From assembly GCA_035048485.1 (NCBI GenBank), contig CM068587.1, positions 22,731,034-22,795,033 on the forward strand: a stretch of 64,000 nt of DNA, given 5' to 3'. This DNA is from Pteria penguin. Taxonomy: Eukaryota > Mollusca > Bivalvia > Pterioida > Pteriidae. Of the stretch, positions 1 to 11,489 are shown piece after piece; within the stretch, counting starts at the first letter, position 1, and every line of letters starts with the position of its first letter. The notes under the pieces were generated by a model. The model searched no databases, was not told where the DNA came from, and saw nothing but the letters and a program-made list of their open reading frames with translations. The position numbers and the translations under genes are program-made.

Positions 1-2245
1 GTGGGGTAGGAGTTTCCGAATAGAGGGTAGTTGACCTTTCTTCTCTCTGTAAAAGCACGAAGGGATATTGTTAGAAGAATCATATTTGTTTTATAATTGA
101 ATTTGGTGAATGGAACTTAATCAAATCTCCGTCTCATGTCACGGAACCGGATATTGTTATAAAGCATAGAAGTCTTACACCAAAATACACAATGAAGAAA
201 ACCTATATCGGTATTATTATTTTCTTGAACCGGTAATTAAATTGCCATCTAGGAGGAATGTAAATAGATGTTTTCTTTCATACTAATAACGTTATAGACG
301 CCGAATTCATATACTCTTTATGCGGAGACAGAATCATATCTGAATACGTGAATAAAGTTCATTCATTTAAATATCTATGACTTCTGATGATGGGAAAATC
401 ATAGTTATTCACGCCTCATATATTCTTTCCACTTCGAAGCTCCCCCTTTTTCTGAAGCTATAGATGTATGTATGAATGTAAATAGATTTTAAAATTCATT
501 AAGAAAGAAGTAATAAGTAAATCGATAGATAGATAAATAAATACTGAAATGATGAGCACTAAATTGTATTCATTATGTATTGCTTACATTGCTTACAGAT
601 ATAGACAATAAATTAATTAGATCGGCACCATTACGGAAGTGTAGAAATTCTTGGAGATTTGCGCCGCAATTTCGATAAACATCGTTATAAATTTAGTTAA
701 CCATTGTGTGTATAAAAAACTGAGAGCAACACATAAGCACCCTGTATCAGTGTCGTTTACCCCTTACTGCTAATAAGAAAAGACATAGATTGATGAATTG
801 TCAACACGTAATGACCATACAATACGACGCGAATCACTATCGCAAACCGCTAATATAACCGTGGCAATTAACGTGGGAACATAGCGGTACGCAACAAGAT
901 CCCAAAAGTACCTACTGATCTACGCCACGTAGTGCGACAAACTTCGCGGCGATCTCGTCGCCCTGGCCTGTCGCTGTACGACAGACAGATAGCAGTCCGG
1001 AAGGATCGACAGTGACCGGCCATCTGACAGCCTGTATAATGAGACGAAATACATGCAGAGAGAAATGTGATGACATCTACTAACAACCTTAGTACTGAGA
1101 ACCTATATAATATATACTATTATTTCCGATATTGTATAACAAATTATAATTTATTTACTAATATCATATACATTATATATGTGACCCTGGGGAGTTTTAT
1201 ATTCTAATGTTTTGTGTGGTTCTGCTATCAAAATTAGTAACATTAGTAATATAGTTATCTTTCTTACGTTGTTTGGTCAGAGAATTGTTTGGTCTAGAAT
1301 AGCAATGTCCTTTAGTGGGACCATCTAGCCCCTTACACGCGCTAATGACTACCTAAGCATGTTCTATTTTCTGAAAGAGGTTTATGCTTAATAGATGTTT
1401 ATATTTGATGCTTCTCTAGATGGTGCTGCCATCACTGAATTTTTTTTTACCTGTGGTACAAAAATGAACTATAAATGAATTACTGAATCATTTTCATACT
1501 TAAATCTTTAAGTCATTTAAGAATAATTGGAAAGCCATTGTTTTACTACACTCAGCAATCTTGCAAAACAGATGGTCATGTCAGGTGCAACGTAAAACAA
1601 GAAGTCATTTCAAGGACAGGATTTTCAATTTGAAACTTTCAGGAGCTAAAGCAAGCTAGGATTGAAATGGAAACAGGCCAAACTTTAAATATGAATTTGT
1701 AATGCAATATATGCGAACATTTCTTGAAAGCAGTGTTAAACAAGAATCAAATAATAGAGATCGATAATTGTTTATCACAAACTTGTTATAGGAACAACTC
1801 TTCATAAATTGGTAATCGGTAAATTAAATATACCAAACAAAGACGATATGGATTTTCAGAGTGCAAGTAGCCAAATGAAGATATCTTAGATGCCGGCAAG
1901 GCCTATATATATATAAGTAATACTTATAACCTAAAACCTTACAACACTCCATACAATAACAATAATGACATAAAACGAACAAACAAACGAAAACAAGAAA
2001 AAAACCCAAAACAAATACAAAACTAAAAGCAAAACAAAAAACAAACCAACAACCAAACAGAAACTGGAATAAAGAAACCAATAAAGCCCCATTAATATCA
2101 GTATCTATAAAACAGACTATTCACATGAAAATGAGTATAGCAATATGTTATATTCAACGCATGTCATCTTTTCTTTTATCATAGATCTGATTAATGCATG
2201 TTTATACATATAGATATGATTTTAAACAGATGTATAGAGACATTA
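1..2245. other. AT-rich stretch without a recognisable gene
   Basis: No open reading frame here resembles a known protein. A local rise in GC at about 860-1060 gives a 72-codon minus-strand frame (868-1086) with no recognisable domain and no obvious splice context. A tract rich in A and C (about 1967-2075, repeated aaac/caaa) produces a low-complexity minus-strand frame that is certainly a shadow. I see no tandem array or long inverted repeat. Confidence 0.6.
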
Positions 2246-2246
2246 C

Positions 2247-2500
2247 AGCGGAGTCGGTTATAAGCCTGGCTTGAGAACCTGAGATCCGGGGTTGGAGTCC
2301 CCCGTCGGGGGCTAGGTGTTGTCTGGTCTTTAGGATGGTAAAGTACAAACCGAGGTCCCGTGCCACGCATTATGAATATTTCAAATGCATTTCATTGATT
2401 GCAACATTTCATGGACCATAGAATGTTCCCCTTACCGTTTCGGATGGGTACGTTACATAGAGCTAAATTTCTGTGCAATGCATCAGCCAGATGTCGTCAA
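2247..2500 (+). mobile_element. tRNA-derived SINE, diverged copy
   Basis: The head (about 2247-2310) is tRNA-like with a degenerate B box, ggggttggagtcc, followed by a hairpin-like gtcccccgtcgggggc. The body carries the segment aaaccgaggtcc and the distal core gcaatgcatcagccagatg, both shared in the same order with the copy at 11318-11486 and, in reverse complement, with those at 6622, 13648 and 32325. About 60 bp between head and core do not match the other copies, which suggests a small insertion or divergence. It is non-coding and presumably dead. Confidence 0.65.
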
Positions 2501-2969
2501 TCATTCAAACCAAATGTATAAATTAGGGCAATTAGACGAAAGCTAAAGGGCATACATTTATAGTTTTATATAGTTTTAAGTTACTGAGGTGGCATATAAT
2601 ATTTACCTACTCAGTGTTTGCTTATGCTTTGCTTTTAGTTATAGTGGCGAGAGAGGGAGAGGTATGGACGGTAAATGAATGCCTATCTATATCCATCCAC
2701 GTAGTAAATTCCACAGTTAAACAATGCAATACATGTTAAATAAACTCTTTTATCAACGCAAAGAATTCATTTCTAATGTCGGCTGATTTAATCACTTAGC
2801 ACAACAATATATAGCTATATGAAAAGAATAAAGAAAATCATTGTGCTGGGACTCACCGTAGCCTTTCATTCCATGTTAGAAGAAAGAGGGATAGCCTGCC
2901 ATGTACCGATGTGTACCACATTCGGGTCTCCTCTGCAATGCAAAGCTTGAACTGATGATTTATAGGTGT

Positions 2970-3012
2970 ATCTTTGATTGCTGTGATTTAAAGATTGAAC
3001 CAGTCTGATGTG
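2970..3012. repeat. Detached unit of the 42-bp minisatellite
   Basis: The bases gattgctgtgatttaaag, followed by ttgaaccagtctgatgtg, match one unit of the array at 4216-4667 (gattgctgggatttaac, then a cttgaact and gatgtg block). The unit is separated from the rest of the array by the 1.2-kb foldback element at 3013-4215, so the element most likely inserted into the array. Confidence 0.55.
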
Positions 3013-4215
3013 TTTTTGTGCCATTTTAAAGAAGAAAAAACATTTTTTATCTCGTTCAAACGAGTAAAAAAAATCTCGTTCGAACGAGATAACTTTTTCG
3101 TTCCATCGACATAATTTTCTCGTTCGAACGAGAAACTGTTATATATCATAGTCGGCAGTGTAAGTATTAATAACCGATAAAAAGAAATGGAATATCGTAC
3201 ATCAATAAATCTTTTCACATTTTCCAACAATTTCTTTAGTAGCGGTAGTTTGATCGTTTAAATAATAACAGAAGCAAGAGCTACATTTGATCGTGCTCCT
3301 GTGTTTGGCTTGAATTTGGTTTTTAAATACATTATACGTATTATAAATAAATATAGAACATATATACCGTTTAATTTTGTGCACCATATGCGCATTTCGA
3401 CAAGTTATGTCTCTATTTCAGTCTATCAGTATATCAAATGGCAGAGCTAAAGAATGTTTGTAACATTTGATTTGGAGCCTCATCTCCTCCCTTTTATATT
3501 TCGGCTTCAAGTCACTGGAATCAACTTAACTTGGCTCAGTAACCTCACCAATTAATATCAATCATTAATGAAATAATAATGCATGATTATGAGTGTTTTA
3601 CTTTATATCAGTAAGTACCATTCAGTTTATATTTCAATTCTGAAATTTATAAATCATAATTAATAACTATTATAATACTTTTAATTACAAGAGGAGGGAA
3701 GAATATCTCTGATGGTATAATACCTCCCCCCCCCCCAACCTTTTTTCCCCTCGCATTCTTCCTCTTCGCGATGTAATAAATTATACTCCCTTTCTGTTGG
3801 TAAGTTGTGTGTTTTAGAATAAACATACATATGTACATTGTGTTTGTAAATGTAATGTGGATCTAGATTTATATGAATTTTAAGGTGAAATATATACAAT
3901 TATGCATAAAATGAATGAATGAATGAATGAATGAATGATCTTTATTTCCTCCATTACTGAAGATACGTACTATAAATGTATGTATCAATTGAAATAATTC
4001 CTAATCATACTTTTTTTTAAATAACCAAACACCTTAATTCATATATAATAGATTCTCGTTCGAACGAAATTTTTTCTCGTTCAACGAGATAACTTTCTCG
4101 TTCGAACGAGATACTTTTTCGTTCGAACGAGATAATTTTCTCGTTCAAAAGTTCGAACGAGTTTCTCGTTCGAACCAGATAAAGAATTGTTTTCTTCTTT
4201 AAAATGGCACGAAAA
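3013..4215. mobile_element. Foldback/MITE-like element with subterminal palindrome arrays
   Basis: The ends are inverted repeats of about 26 bp with one mismatch: 3013-3039 (core gtgccattttaaagaagaa) and 4189-4215. Just inside each end lies a cluster of the perfect 14-bp palindrome ctcgttcgaacgag, or near copies of it, spaced by a few bases (3050-3135 and 4053-4180). The interior is AT-rich and has no transposase-like frame. A (gaat)n tract at 3911-3938 next to tctttatttcc may be the 3' tail of a short LINE or SINE fragment on the minus strand. A poly(C) tract lies at about 3726-3737. The superfamily is not recognised. Confidence 0.6.
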
Positions 4216-4667
4216 CGGCTTCGTACGTTTCCGATTGCTGGGATTTAACACTTGAACTTACACGATGTGTCTCCGATTGCCGAAATTCAAAAAAGCTGGA
4301 ACTTGTGTCTTCAATAGCTGAGATTCCAAACTGGGAATCGTCCAATTCTAGGATTTAACGCTGAAACTTGTCAGATGTGCCTTCCAATACTGAGATTCAT
4401 TGCTTGAATTTGTTCCATGTGCCTTCGACTGCTGGGATATATGATTTGAACTTGTCCAATGTGCCTTCCATAACAGGGATTTGTAGCTTGAACTCATCCG
4501 ATGTGCCTTCGACTGCAGGGATATATGACTTGAACTCATCCAATGTGCCGTCCACTGCCGAGAAATATGACTTGAACTCGTCCAATGTGCCTTCCTCAGC
4601 AGGGATTTGTAGCTTGACCTCGTCCAATGTACCCTCGACCGCTGGGATTTCTAGATTGTGGTCTTGA
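4216..4667. repeat. Minisatellite, 42-bp unit
   Basis: Units share the pattern tgccttcgactgctgggat, then atgacttgaact, then cgtccaatg. The period is 42 bp over most of the array and less regular at the left end. Because 42 is a multiple of three, frames of about 100 codons stay open on both strands (4368-4667 plus, 4397-4705 minus) with a 14-residue repeat. I regard these as by-products of the array, since neither has a plausible initiation or splice context. Confidence 0.8.
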
Positions 4668-4815
4668 GCTAGAACAGGTGCTCCTTTCATGGCTAGGAAA
4701 TACAATTTGTACTTCTGTATACGCCTGACAAGTTCAGATTTCTTACATGTAATAACGAGGTACTCGGCAGTAAATCAAAATCCAAACCTAAATGGGTATT
4801 GACGACATGATATCT

Positions 4816-4816
<1 letters not shown>

Positions 4817-4877
<61 letters not shown>
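4817..4877. repeat. Poly(C) followed by (CT)n microsatellite
   Basis: Nine C residues run into about 26 CT dinucleotides. This is a simple-sequence repeat. Confidence 0.95.
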
Positions 4878-4881
<4 letters not shown>

Positions 4882-6315
4882 ACAAGAATGAGGAAAACTA
4901 CAGATTTGGGATTTAAAATGGCTGAATGTTTTGGCTAATACTTAACTTTCACATCCCCCCTCCCTTTTTTCGGAAATCCTGGATTCACCGCTGAATATTA
5001 CGCACACGTCATATCATCCAAATAAGTGCACTACTGTGTTCTTCCTCCGACATGTTGCTATTTTGACGTTCAAGATGTCCGAGGGAGGGATTCTGAGGAA
5101 AGGAACAACTCGTAGCTTACAAATTTACAGTATAATACTTGCATATATGTAATCAATTTCGCCCAAGAGAAAAGGGTCCATACGACATTATTTTTTTTCA
5201 GTTTCCATTCTATCTCTCTCTCTCTCTATTTTTTTTCTTTTAATTCTATTAGTCATTTGAATACAAATTAATAATAGCACAGATTGACTGTAACCATTGA
5301 CATGCATGGAAGTTTTACAGTAATAGTTTGCAGTGAGGACAATCAGGATGTCACATTTCTTTTTCGAGCTCCATGTACACAAAGTTTATACCACTTGGTC
5401 CTTACCATGTTGAAACAAAATTTAAATTTAATTGGGTTTTACCTAGGGATTTCGTTATTTTTGTTTCCACATGATAGAGGCGAAGTGGCAGCAAATGTAT
5501 GGACATGGAGTATGTCTTAATATTTGTTTATTACTTCAAGTACCACACTCTATGTCACCCATGTCACATGCTCCTCAGCGCTGTTAGTTTTCACCTGCTG
5601 TGTGTTGCACATTATGGTATATTCATTATTTTTGCCCATTGGGTTTATATCAAATAAGGACTGCCTGAACTGAACAATCAAGAGACAAGAGTGTTATAGC
5701 TTTCACATTTATTTAACACAAGAAGTGTTACCATAGTACCGAATGCTCTCATTCGACGAAATCAGTTAATTCTTTTCGTTTATCACTCAATCTGTGAATG
5801 ATTTACACAGAGGTCTATCAAGTAAAAGCGCTATCCAGGCAATGTTTGTTTAAGGTTTCTAGCGATTTACCGCATGATCTTATAATCTATTCCGTATTTC
5901 TTCAGCCAAACTTCGTTTCTTTAAAATGTAAATTGATATTATTTACACAAAAACCATAATGCTCGGCAGTGACAGACAGGAAATCGCGTGCGTAAAGAAA
6001 TGCTAAAATAACTTAAAACACTAATAGCCTGTCGGAAACGTAATAACAAATAGAAGCTTTGTCCAGCCGTGATGACATGATCGGTTTTCCGAACCTGATA
6101 CAAAAGATTCGCCAAATTATGATATATTTACTTTGTTGTTATCAATAGAGGGGATTCGCTTTATCATAATCTGGCAAAAGATGTTTACAGAAAACTGATC
6201 AAGGAGGAGATTTCCGTAGCTACATGATCCGTATCAAAACTCTTTGTACTCCCAAGCTACCTCTGCTCAGATAAGCTTACCTGAGCCAGGTATGCACCTG
6301 CACTATAGCGAGGTG

Positions 6316-6318
<3 letters not shown>
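4878..6318. other. No recognisable gene
   Basis: The stretch contains only short frames. The longest is 78 codons (5284-5520, plus strand) with no recognisable domain. A short (TC)n lies near 5212-5227. No repeats of note were seen. Confidence 0.55.

Positions 6319-6349
<31 letters not shown>
6319..6349. repeat. (TC)n microsatellite
   Basis: About fifteen TC dinucleotides in a row. Confidence 0.95.
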
Positions 6350-6350
<1 letters not shown>

Positions 6351-6621
6351 AGCGCCAGTTTAACTAATCATATTTCTATATGTTAATTGACTCGTTATAA
6401 AGTGAGTCATTGATTCAGATTTAGTTCAGGCTTAATGTTAATATTCCATCTCAAACATCATTTAAATCAAGATATTTTCTGTTGCATTTTAACCGGCTAT
6501 TGCGTATTTCAAACCCAGATATCAAACTATCCATTTACCCGTTCGAGCCCAAATATGATTAAGAAATTATCATTTGCTATAATTTTGTTTTTCGTCACAC
6601 CAAGAATATTGTACTAATATG

Positions 6622-6832
6622 GTTGCGGCACCTGCCTGATGCAATGCACAGAAATTTAGACCTATGCAACGAGCTTACCCAAAGAAGTGTCACGTGTACA
6701 TAACACGGCAGCTCGCTTTTATCTGTCTCACCAGAAAGATATACACCGACAAGCCATCGGCGGGACGCGAACGCGCGACCTTTCGGTCATGAGTCAAGCA
6801 CCTTAGCGATTGAGCTACACCTTCTTCTAAGT
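6622..6832 (-). mobile_element. tRNA-derived SINE, minus strand
   Basis: Read on the minus strand, the head starts ggtgtagctcaatcgctaag (A-box-like) and contains gcgcgttcgcgtccc (B-box-like). It is followed by the body and then the core cagaaatttag / gcaatgcacag / gcctgatgca that the other SINE copies share. The head lies at the right end (about 6760-6832) and the tail at about 6622. It sits about 30 bp from the foldback element at 6861. Confidence 0.75.
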
Positions 6833-6860
6833 ATGCGATATACATGTAGCAAATGATTAC

Positions 6861-7238
6861 GGAAGCCCGTACCACGTAAGAAAAAATAAGTATGCCGTTA
6901 CAACCACTTATATGTTCTTATTACGACTTTAAAATAGTTCGTTATTATGTATGGATGTCGTTATTACGACATATCTCGGTAATAATAGCATCCTTTATAT
7001 GTCGTATTAAAACGAGATAATATGTCGTAATAGCAAGATAACAAGTCGTTATAACGACATCCGTCGTATGTCGTGAAAACGAGATGTTAAAATGAGATGA
7101 GATAATATGTCGTTATAACAAGATAATAAGACGTAATAACGACATCCTTTGTATGTCGCAATAACGAGATATTAAGTCGTAATAACAACGTATATGTCCC
7201 TATAACAACATAATTATTTTTCTTTTATGTAAGCTTCC
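6861..7238. mobile_element. Foldback element built of gtcgttataacgac-type palindromes
   Basis: The ends are imperfect inverted repeats (6861 ggaagc...aagaaaaaataag; 7238 inward, complementary, with ggaagcttacataaaag). The interior consists of many degenerate copies of a short palindrome such as gtcgttataacgacat alternating with aacgagat, so nearly the whole 378 bp can fold back. The layout resembles the element at 3013-4215, but the palindrome is different. There is no coding capacity. Confidence 0.5.
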
Positions 7239-7239
7239 T

Positions 7240-9320
7240 TAGATAAGAAGTATTATTCACGTCACTTCGCGGTGTTTTCTCATTAGATAAGTAGCCATTT
7301 TTTAAAAGTTGAAGAAACGTGGAAGGCCCGTAGGAGCGGCGGATCGATAACCCCCCTTCCCTCCTCACCTTTTTGGCCGATCACGGACCTATTTTTCAAC
7401 ATATTACAAAAACCACTCCGGAATTCAAAGTTTGTCCACCGCACTTTTGCAATGCTTCTTACGGTCCTGCACTGAATTATCTTTTTGCAGACCTCGAAAG
7501 CGGGTATGAAAACTATGGATCATGGTACAGATAAGCAACAGTAAGTATAATACAGCGAATTTGTTTGCTCGCTTACTCTTGAAAGAGTATATATTCGAAC
7601 TTGGCAATTTCGATTTCAATCAGAAATGTCGGAATTTTCTATTTTATCCTTCGAAATTTTGATAATCGAATATCAATCAAATTATTGAAATGTAAATAGA
7701 TCTCACATACCACTATGGACGTCTTGCTCATTTGTCAATATTTTTTAATCTTGTAAATATAACAACAGATTTACTGATCATGCGAACAGTGTTCAACAAC
7801 TTGGCATACATACAAGTAGACGGTATAAAAGTAAAAGTGTTAGGTACAAACTTATATACATGTACACGTGTGTCTAGAATATACTAACCTAACAAAGATA
7901 AAAAGGAACAACTGTAGACACCACGTGATTCTTGCCATTTGAGAATATATTATTGTGTTCCCGCTTTTGAATAAAAATGTAAAACTGCATAGAGAGTAAG
8001 CTAGCATTATTGAAGTGTCGCGTAAGGTACAACATAATTCCCCTTCTCAATATTCTTTTCTACAGAATTTTTAGAAAATGATTCTCATGAATTCAATTAA
8101 AACAATTTTGGAAATATTTACTATTATGAAGATTTAATTTGATTTGATTTTAATGCATATTGAATAGTTCAGGTATGACTCGTGCACTCTCTAATATGAT
8201 GACAAAGTATCTGTCTTTCTTGTGATGACGGAATGCGATCTCTCAATTCAATATTTCTGTTTTTTCCAATTTCAAAATATTATCAAACCTTTCGAGAAAA
8301 TTCCAATTACTGAAAAGATTATTTGAACACACTGATCATTGGTGTCACAATGGGGTCTATACATTTCTTTAGCGGTTATCAAATCGTATCAATACATTCT
8401 GAATACTATATCTTTTTCTCTTTAATTTTGAGAAAATACTTGTTCAGTTGTGAAAGGAATGACACATTCTTTAATCAATTTAATATGTTTACAAGTAGGT
8501 TCTTGAGAAGACGAGGGGTGTAATAATGACGTAGTGAATGTAAGAATAGCGCATTAACCTCGAATAGCTCTACTCTACGGACAGATTTCACTCCCTTCTT
8601 CTGCTGAGTCAATATTTGTCATTGACAAGGATAAACCTTTATTTAAAATCACGGTTTGTTCAAAATCGAAATGTTTATGATTTATTTGATACTGTAACAA
8701 TTAGAAATCGGATTTAACAGTTGTTCCATCTTAGCGCAGTATTATTAGTTAAATATCAATCGATTTATATGAAGATTCGTTTTTCAGACCCATCTAATTA
8801 CCGATTTGATAGCTGTATCGATGTTGTAATTATGGATATTTACTTCAGAGAAGTGCTTTTCAGGCATATTCTGAAATTACCTTTCATTTCCAAGAGAAAA
8901 ATTAAGAAATAAATTACCCTACATTGTTTTTAAGACATAAACCAGAGATACATTAAGTATTAGATTTTAGTCATAAGATCTATTGATGCATTGTTTTTAA
9001 TTAAGAAGTAAATTCCAGATAAGCCGATTTATGCTCTCTGTTCCGTTTTCAAAGACAAAGCTTTTGTTTTTCACAACTGAAAATGTTCTTTTCAATTTGT
9101 AATGTACGTTCTCAACAAATGATTTTGCTATCTTGTGATATCACGTGACGAGATACAATATGAATTGAATGATAAGATGTTTCACACCACACCAAGATTA
9201 TTTGATCCATAAGGTGGCTACACCTGGTATTCGTGCAGCAACAATCAGTTACACATATTATTTGGCCTTAATTTTATGTAGAGCAGAGATTCGTAGGAAT
9301 TCTGTTAAAGACCGTTGTTA
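7240..9320. other. AT-rich stretch without a recognisable gene
   Basis: Only frames of about 60-66 codons occur (7425-7619, 8323-8523, 8721-8912), none with a recognisable motif. A C-rich patch lies at 7350-7372. I see no array or long inverted repeat. Confidence 0.55.
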
Positions 9321-9329
9321 CGGTTCAAG

Positions 9330-9790
9330 TTAGTTAAAGCCCCATTTCACGGTAGACATTAGTTAAAACCGTGTCACAATAGACATAAGTTAAACTCCTG
9401 TGCCATGGTGGGCGTTAGTTAAGCCCAGTGTCACGGTTTACGTTAGTTAAAGCCCAGTGTCACAATAGACATAAGTTAAACTCTGTGCCTTGGTGGGCGT
9501 TAGTTAACCCCGGTTTCACGGTAAACGTTAGTTAAAGCCCCAGTGTCACAGTAGATATAAGTTAATCCTGTGTCATGGTGGACGTTAATAGCTAAGCCCA
9601 GTGTCACGGTAGACGTTAGTTAAAGCCTTGAGTCACAGTAGACATAAGATAAACCCTGTGTCATGGTGGGCGTTAATAGCTAAGCCCAGTGTCACGGTAG
9701 ACGTTAGTTAAAGCCCAGTGTCACAGTAGATATAAGTTAAACCCTGTGTCATGGTGGGCGTTAGTTAAGCTCCAAGTCACCGTAGACGTT
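9330..9790. repeat. Minisatellite with two or three alternating subunits of about 30 bp
   Basis: The repeated core is gttagttaaagcccagtgtc followed by acggtagac. It alternates with variants reading acagtagatataagttaaac and catggtgggcgttagttaag. Similar variants recur in a fixed order, giving a higher-order period of roughly 90-120 bp. No frame stays open across the array. Confidence 0.8.
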
Positions 9791-10339
9791 GTTACGTAGA
9801 TGGTCCCTATTTCGGATGGATCTTTATTATGCCTCAATAAATGCTGCTATTATATGAGTATAATAATCCTGGCATGACGTAAAACAACAAATCAACTATA
9901 GAAATACCATATGGATTCATTCCTTATGCATACAGTTTGGTATATACGTCTAATTTTTATATAACCTTATAACCTTATGATCCATTTACCTGTAGATCCT
10001 TATTGATGATGATGAAACATATATTCAACTACACATGTGTGTGTATGTGTCTGTATACAAGCAAATCCCTTCATTAATGGTTTACGTTACTATATATAAG
10101 TGTTAGTACTCATCTGATCTTCCCCTATCGAAGATGTTACCAAAATCCGTTCATCCATTTCCCCTTATTTGGTTTCTGCGCCATTGCTTTAAATGGATTC
10201 AAATACTATTTGTTATATGTGTCAAAAGTTTTCCTCTGCCAGAGTCGTGGTCCTTTTTTTTCAAATTCAAAACCAATAATAAATTTGACGTTTGTGCGTC
10301 TGTTACGATTGAATATCGGGACTATACGTCACTTTAAAC

Positions 10340-10432
10340 AATTTATGAGTCATGACATGATAGTGGAGAGTCTCTTAAACACAGTGGCGCAATATGGGAA
10401 TTGAACCCGTATCTCATGCACTACAAGCCACT
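10340..10432 (-). mobile_element. SINE head fragment, minus strand
   Basis: The bases gggaattgaacccgtatctc correspond on the minus strand to a tRNA-like T-arm/B box (gggttcaattccc). With agtggcgcaatatg they match the SINE at 34641-34817 (agtggcgcgacccgg). The A-box side runs into the 47-bp array at 10429. Confidence 0.5.
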
Positions 10433-10761
10433 ATATAAAGTGTGCCCCTCATTTAGTTATGATTAAGATATTTCTAGCTATATAAAGTGTGCCCCTCATT
10501 TAGTTATGATTAAGATATTTCTAGCTATATAAAGTGTGCCCCTCATTTAGTTATGATTAAGATATTTCTAGCTGTATAAAGTGTGCCCCTCATTTAGTTA
10601 TGATTAAGATATTTCTAGCTGTATAAAGTGTGCCCCTCATTTAGTTATGATTAAGATATTTCTAGCTGTATAAAGTGTGCCCCTCATTTAGTTATGATTA
10701 AGATATTTCTAGCTATATAAAGTGTGCCCCTCATTTAGTTATGATTAAGATATTTCTAGCT
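10429..10761. repeat. Minisatellite, 47-bp unit, about seven copies
   Basis: The unit contains tataaagtgtgcccctcatt and tagttatgattaagatattt. Copies start every 47 bases and are nearly identical, differing mainly at one position (ctata or ctgta), so the expansion is recent. The first unit abuts the SINE fragment. The adjoining SINE family has a similar string, cctgcccctcatt, at its edge (34803-34815). Confidence 0.9.
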
Positions 10762-10959
10762 CAGTGATTCAACTAAAATTCGAGTTGTGTCCCGTTTTAA
10801 TTTTATCACCGCGGGAGCATTCATCTAGTATGTAAACTGTTCCGTATGGTATTTTCCTAAAGGAACTTTTAAACGAAAGTAAGAATTTATGAAAATGCCT
10901 TGAATTAAATATTTAAGATGTTATTCAAATTTTAAGAATGTGTAATATAAACTACCTCT

Positions 10960-11290
10960 TGGTAAACCACTTGGCATTTTGGTATATCAGATGAATCACA
11001 TGGTATTTTGTTTTATCAGATAAATCACATCGTATTCTGTTTTATCAGATAAATCACATGGTATTTTGGTTTATCCGATATAACACTTGATACTTTGGTT
11101 TATCAGATAAACACATCGTATTTTGGTTTATCAGATAAAGTATATGGCATTTTGGTTTATCAGATAAATCACTTGGTATTTTGGTTTATCAGATAAATCA
11201 CTTGGTATTTTGGTTTATAAAACCAATACATGGTATTTTGATTTATAGGATAAAATACTTGGCATTTTGGTTTATGAAATAAAACACTTG
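10960..11290. repeat. Minisatellite, 29-bp unit
   Basis: The unit is cttggtattttggtttatca plus gataaatca, with single-base and small indel variants and about eleven copies. Two or three further copies lie apart at about 12370-12425. Confidence 0.85.
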
Positions 11291-11317
11291 GGCCAACTTT
11301 TTAATTAGACGTGAAGC

Positions 11318-11486
11318 CGATGTGGTCCAGTGGATGAGGTCCTGGGTTCGATGAGACATATGAGACAGTAAAAACCGAGGTCCGGAATTAAGACAGACCT
11401 GGTACGTAATAGATCCCTCATTGCTTTGGGTTGGTCCGTTGCAAATATGTAAATTTCGATGCAATGCATCAGGTAGGTGCCGTCAC
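11318..11486 (+). mobile_element. tRNA-derived SINE, plus strand
   Basis: The head has an A box, tggtccagtgg, and a shortened tRNA part with gggttcgatgag. The body includes aaaccgaggtccgg, agatccctcattgcttt and the distal core atgcaatgcatcagg...gtgccgtcacc. The anticodon region appears deleted. It lies directly downstream of the 29-bp array. Confidence 0.75.
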
Positions 11487-11489
11487 CAA

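Noticed and set aside
10429..10761. Possible CRISPR-like array
   Set aside because: The 47-bp units are contiguous, with no unique spacers, and the genome is eukaryotic.
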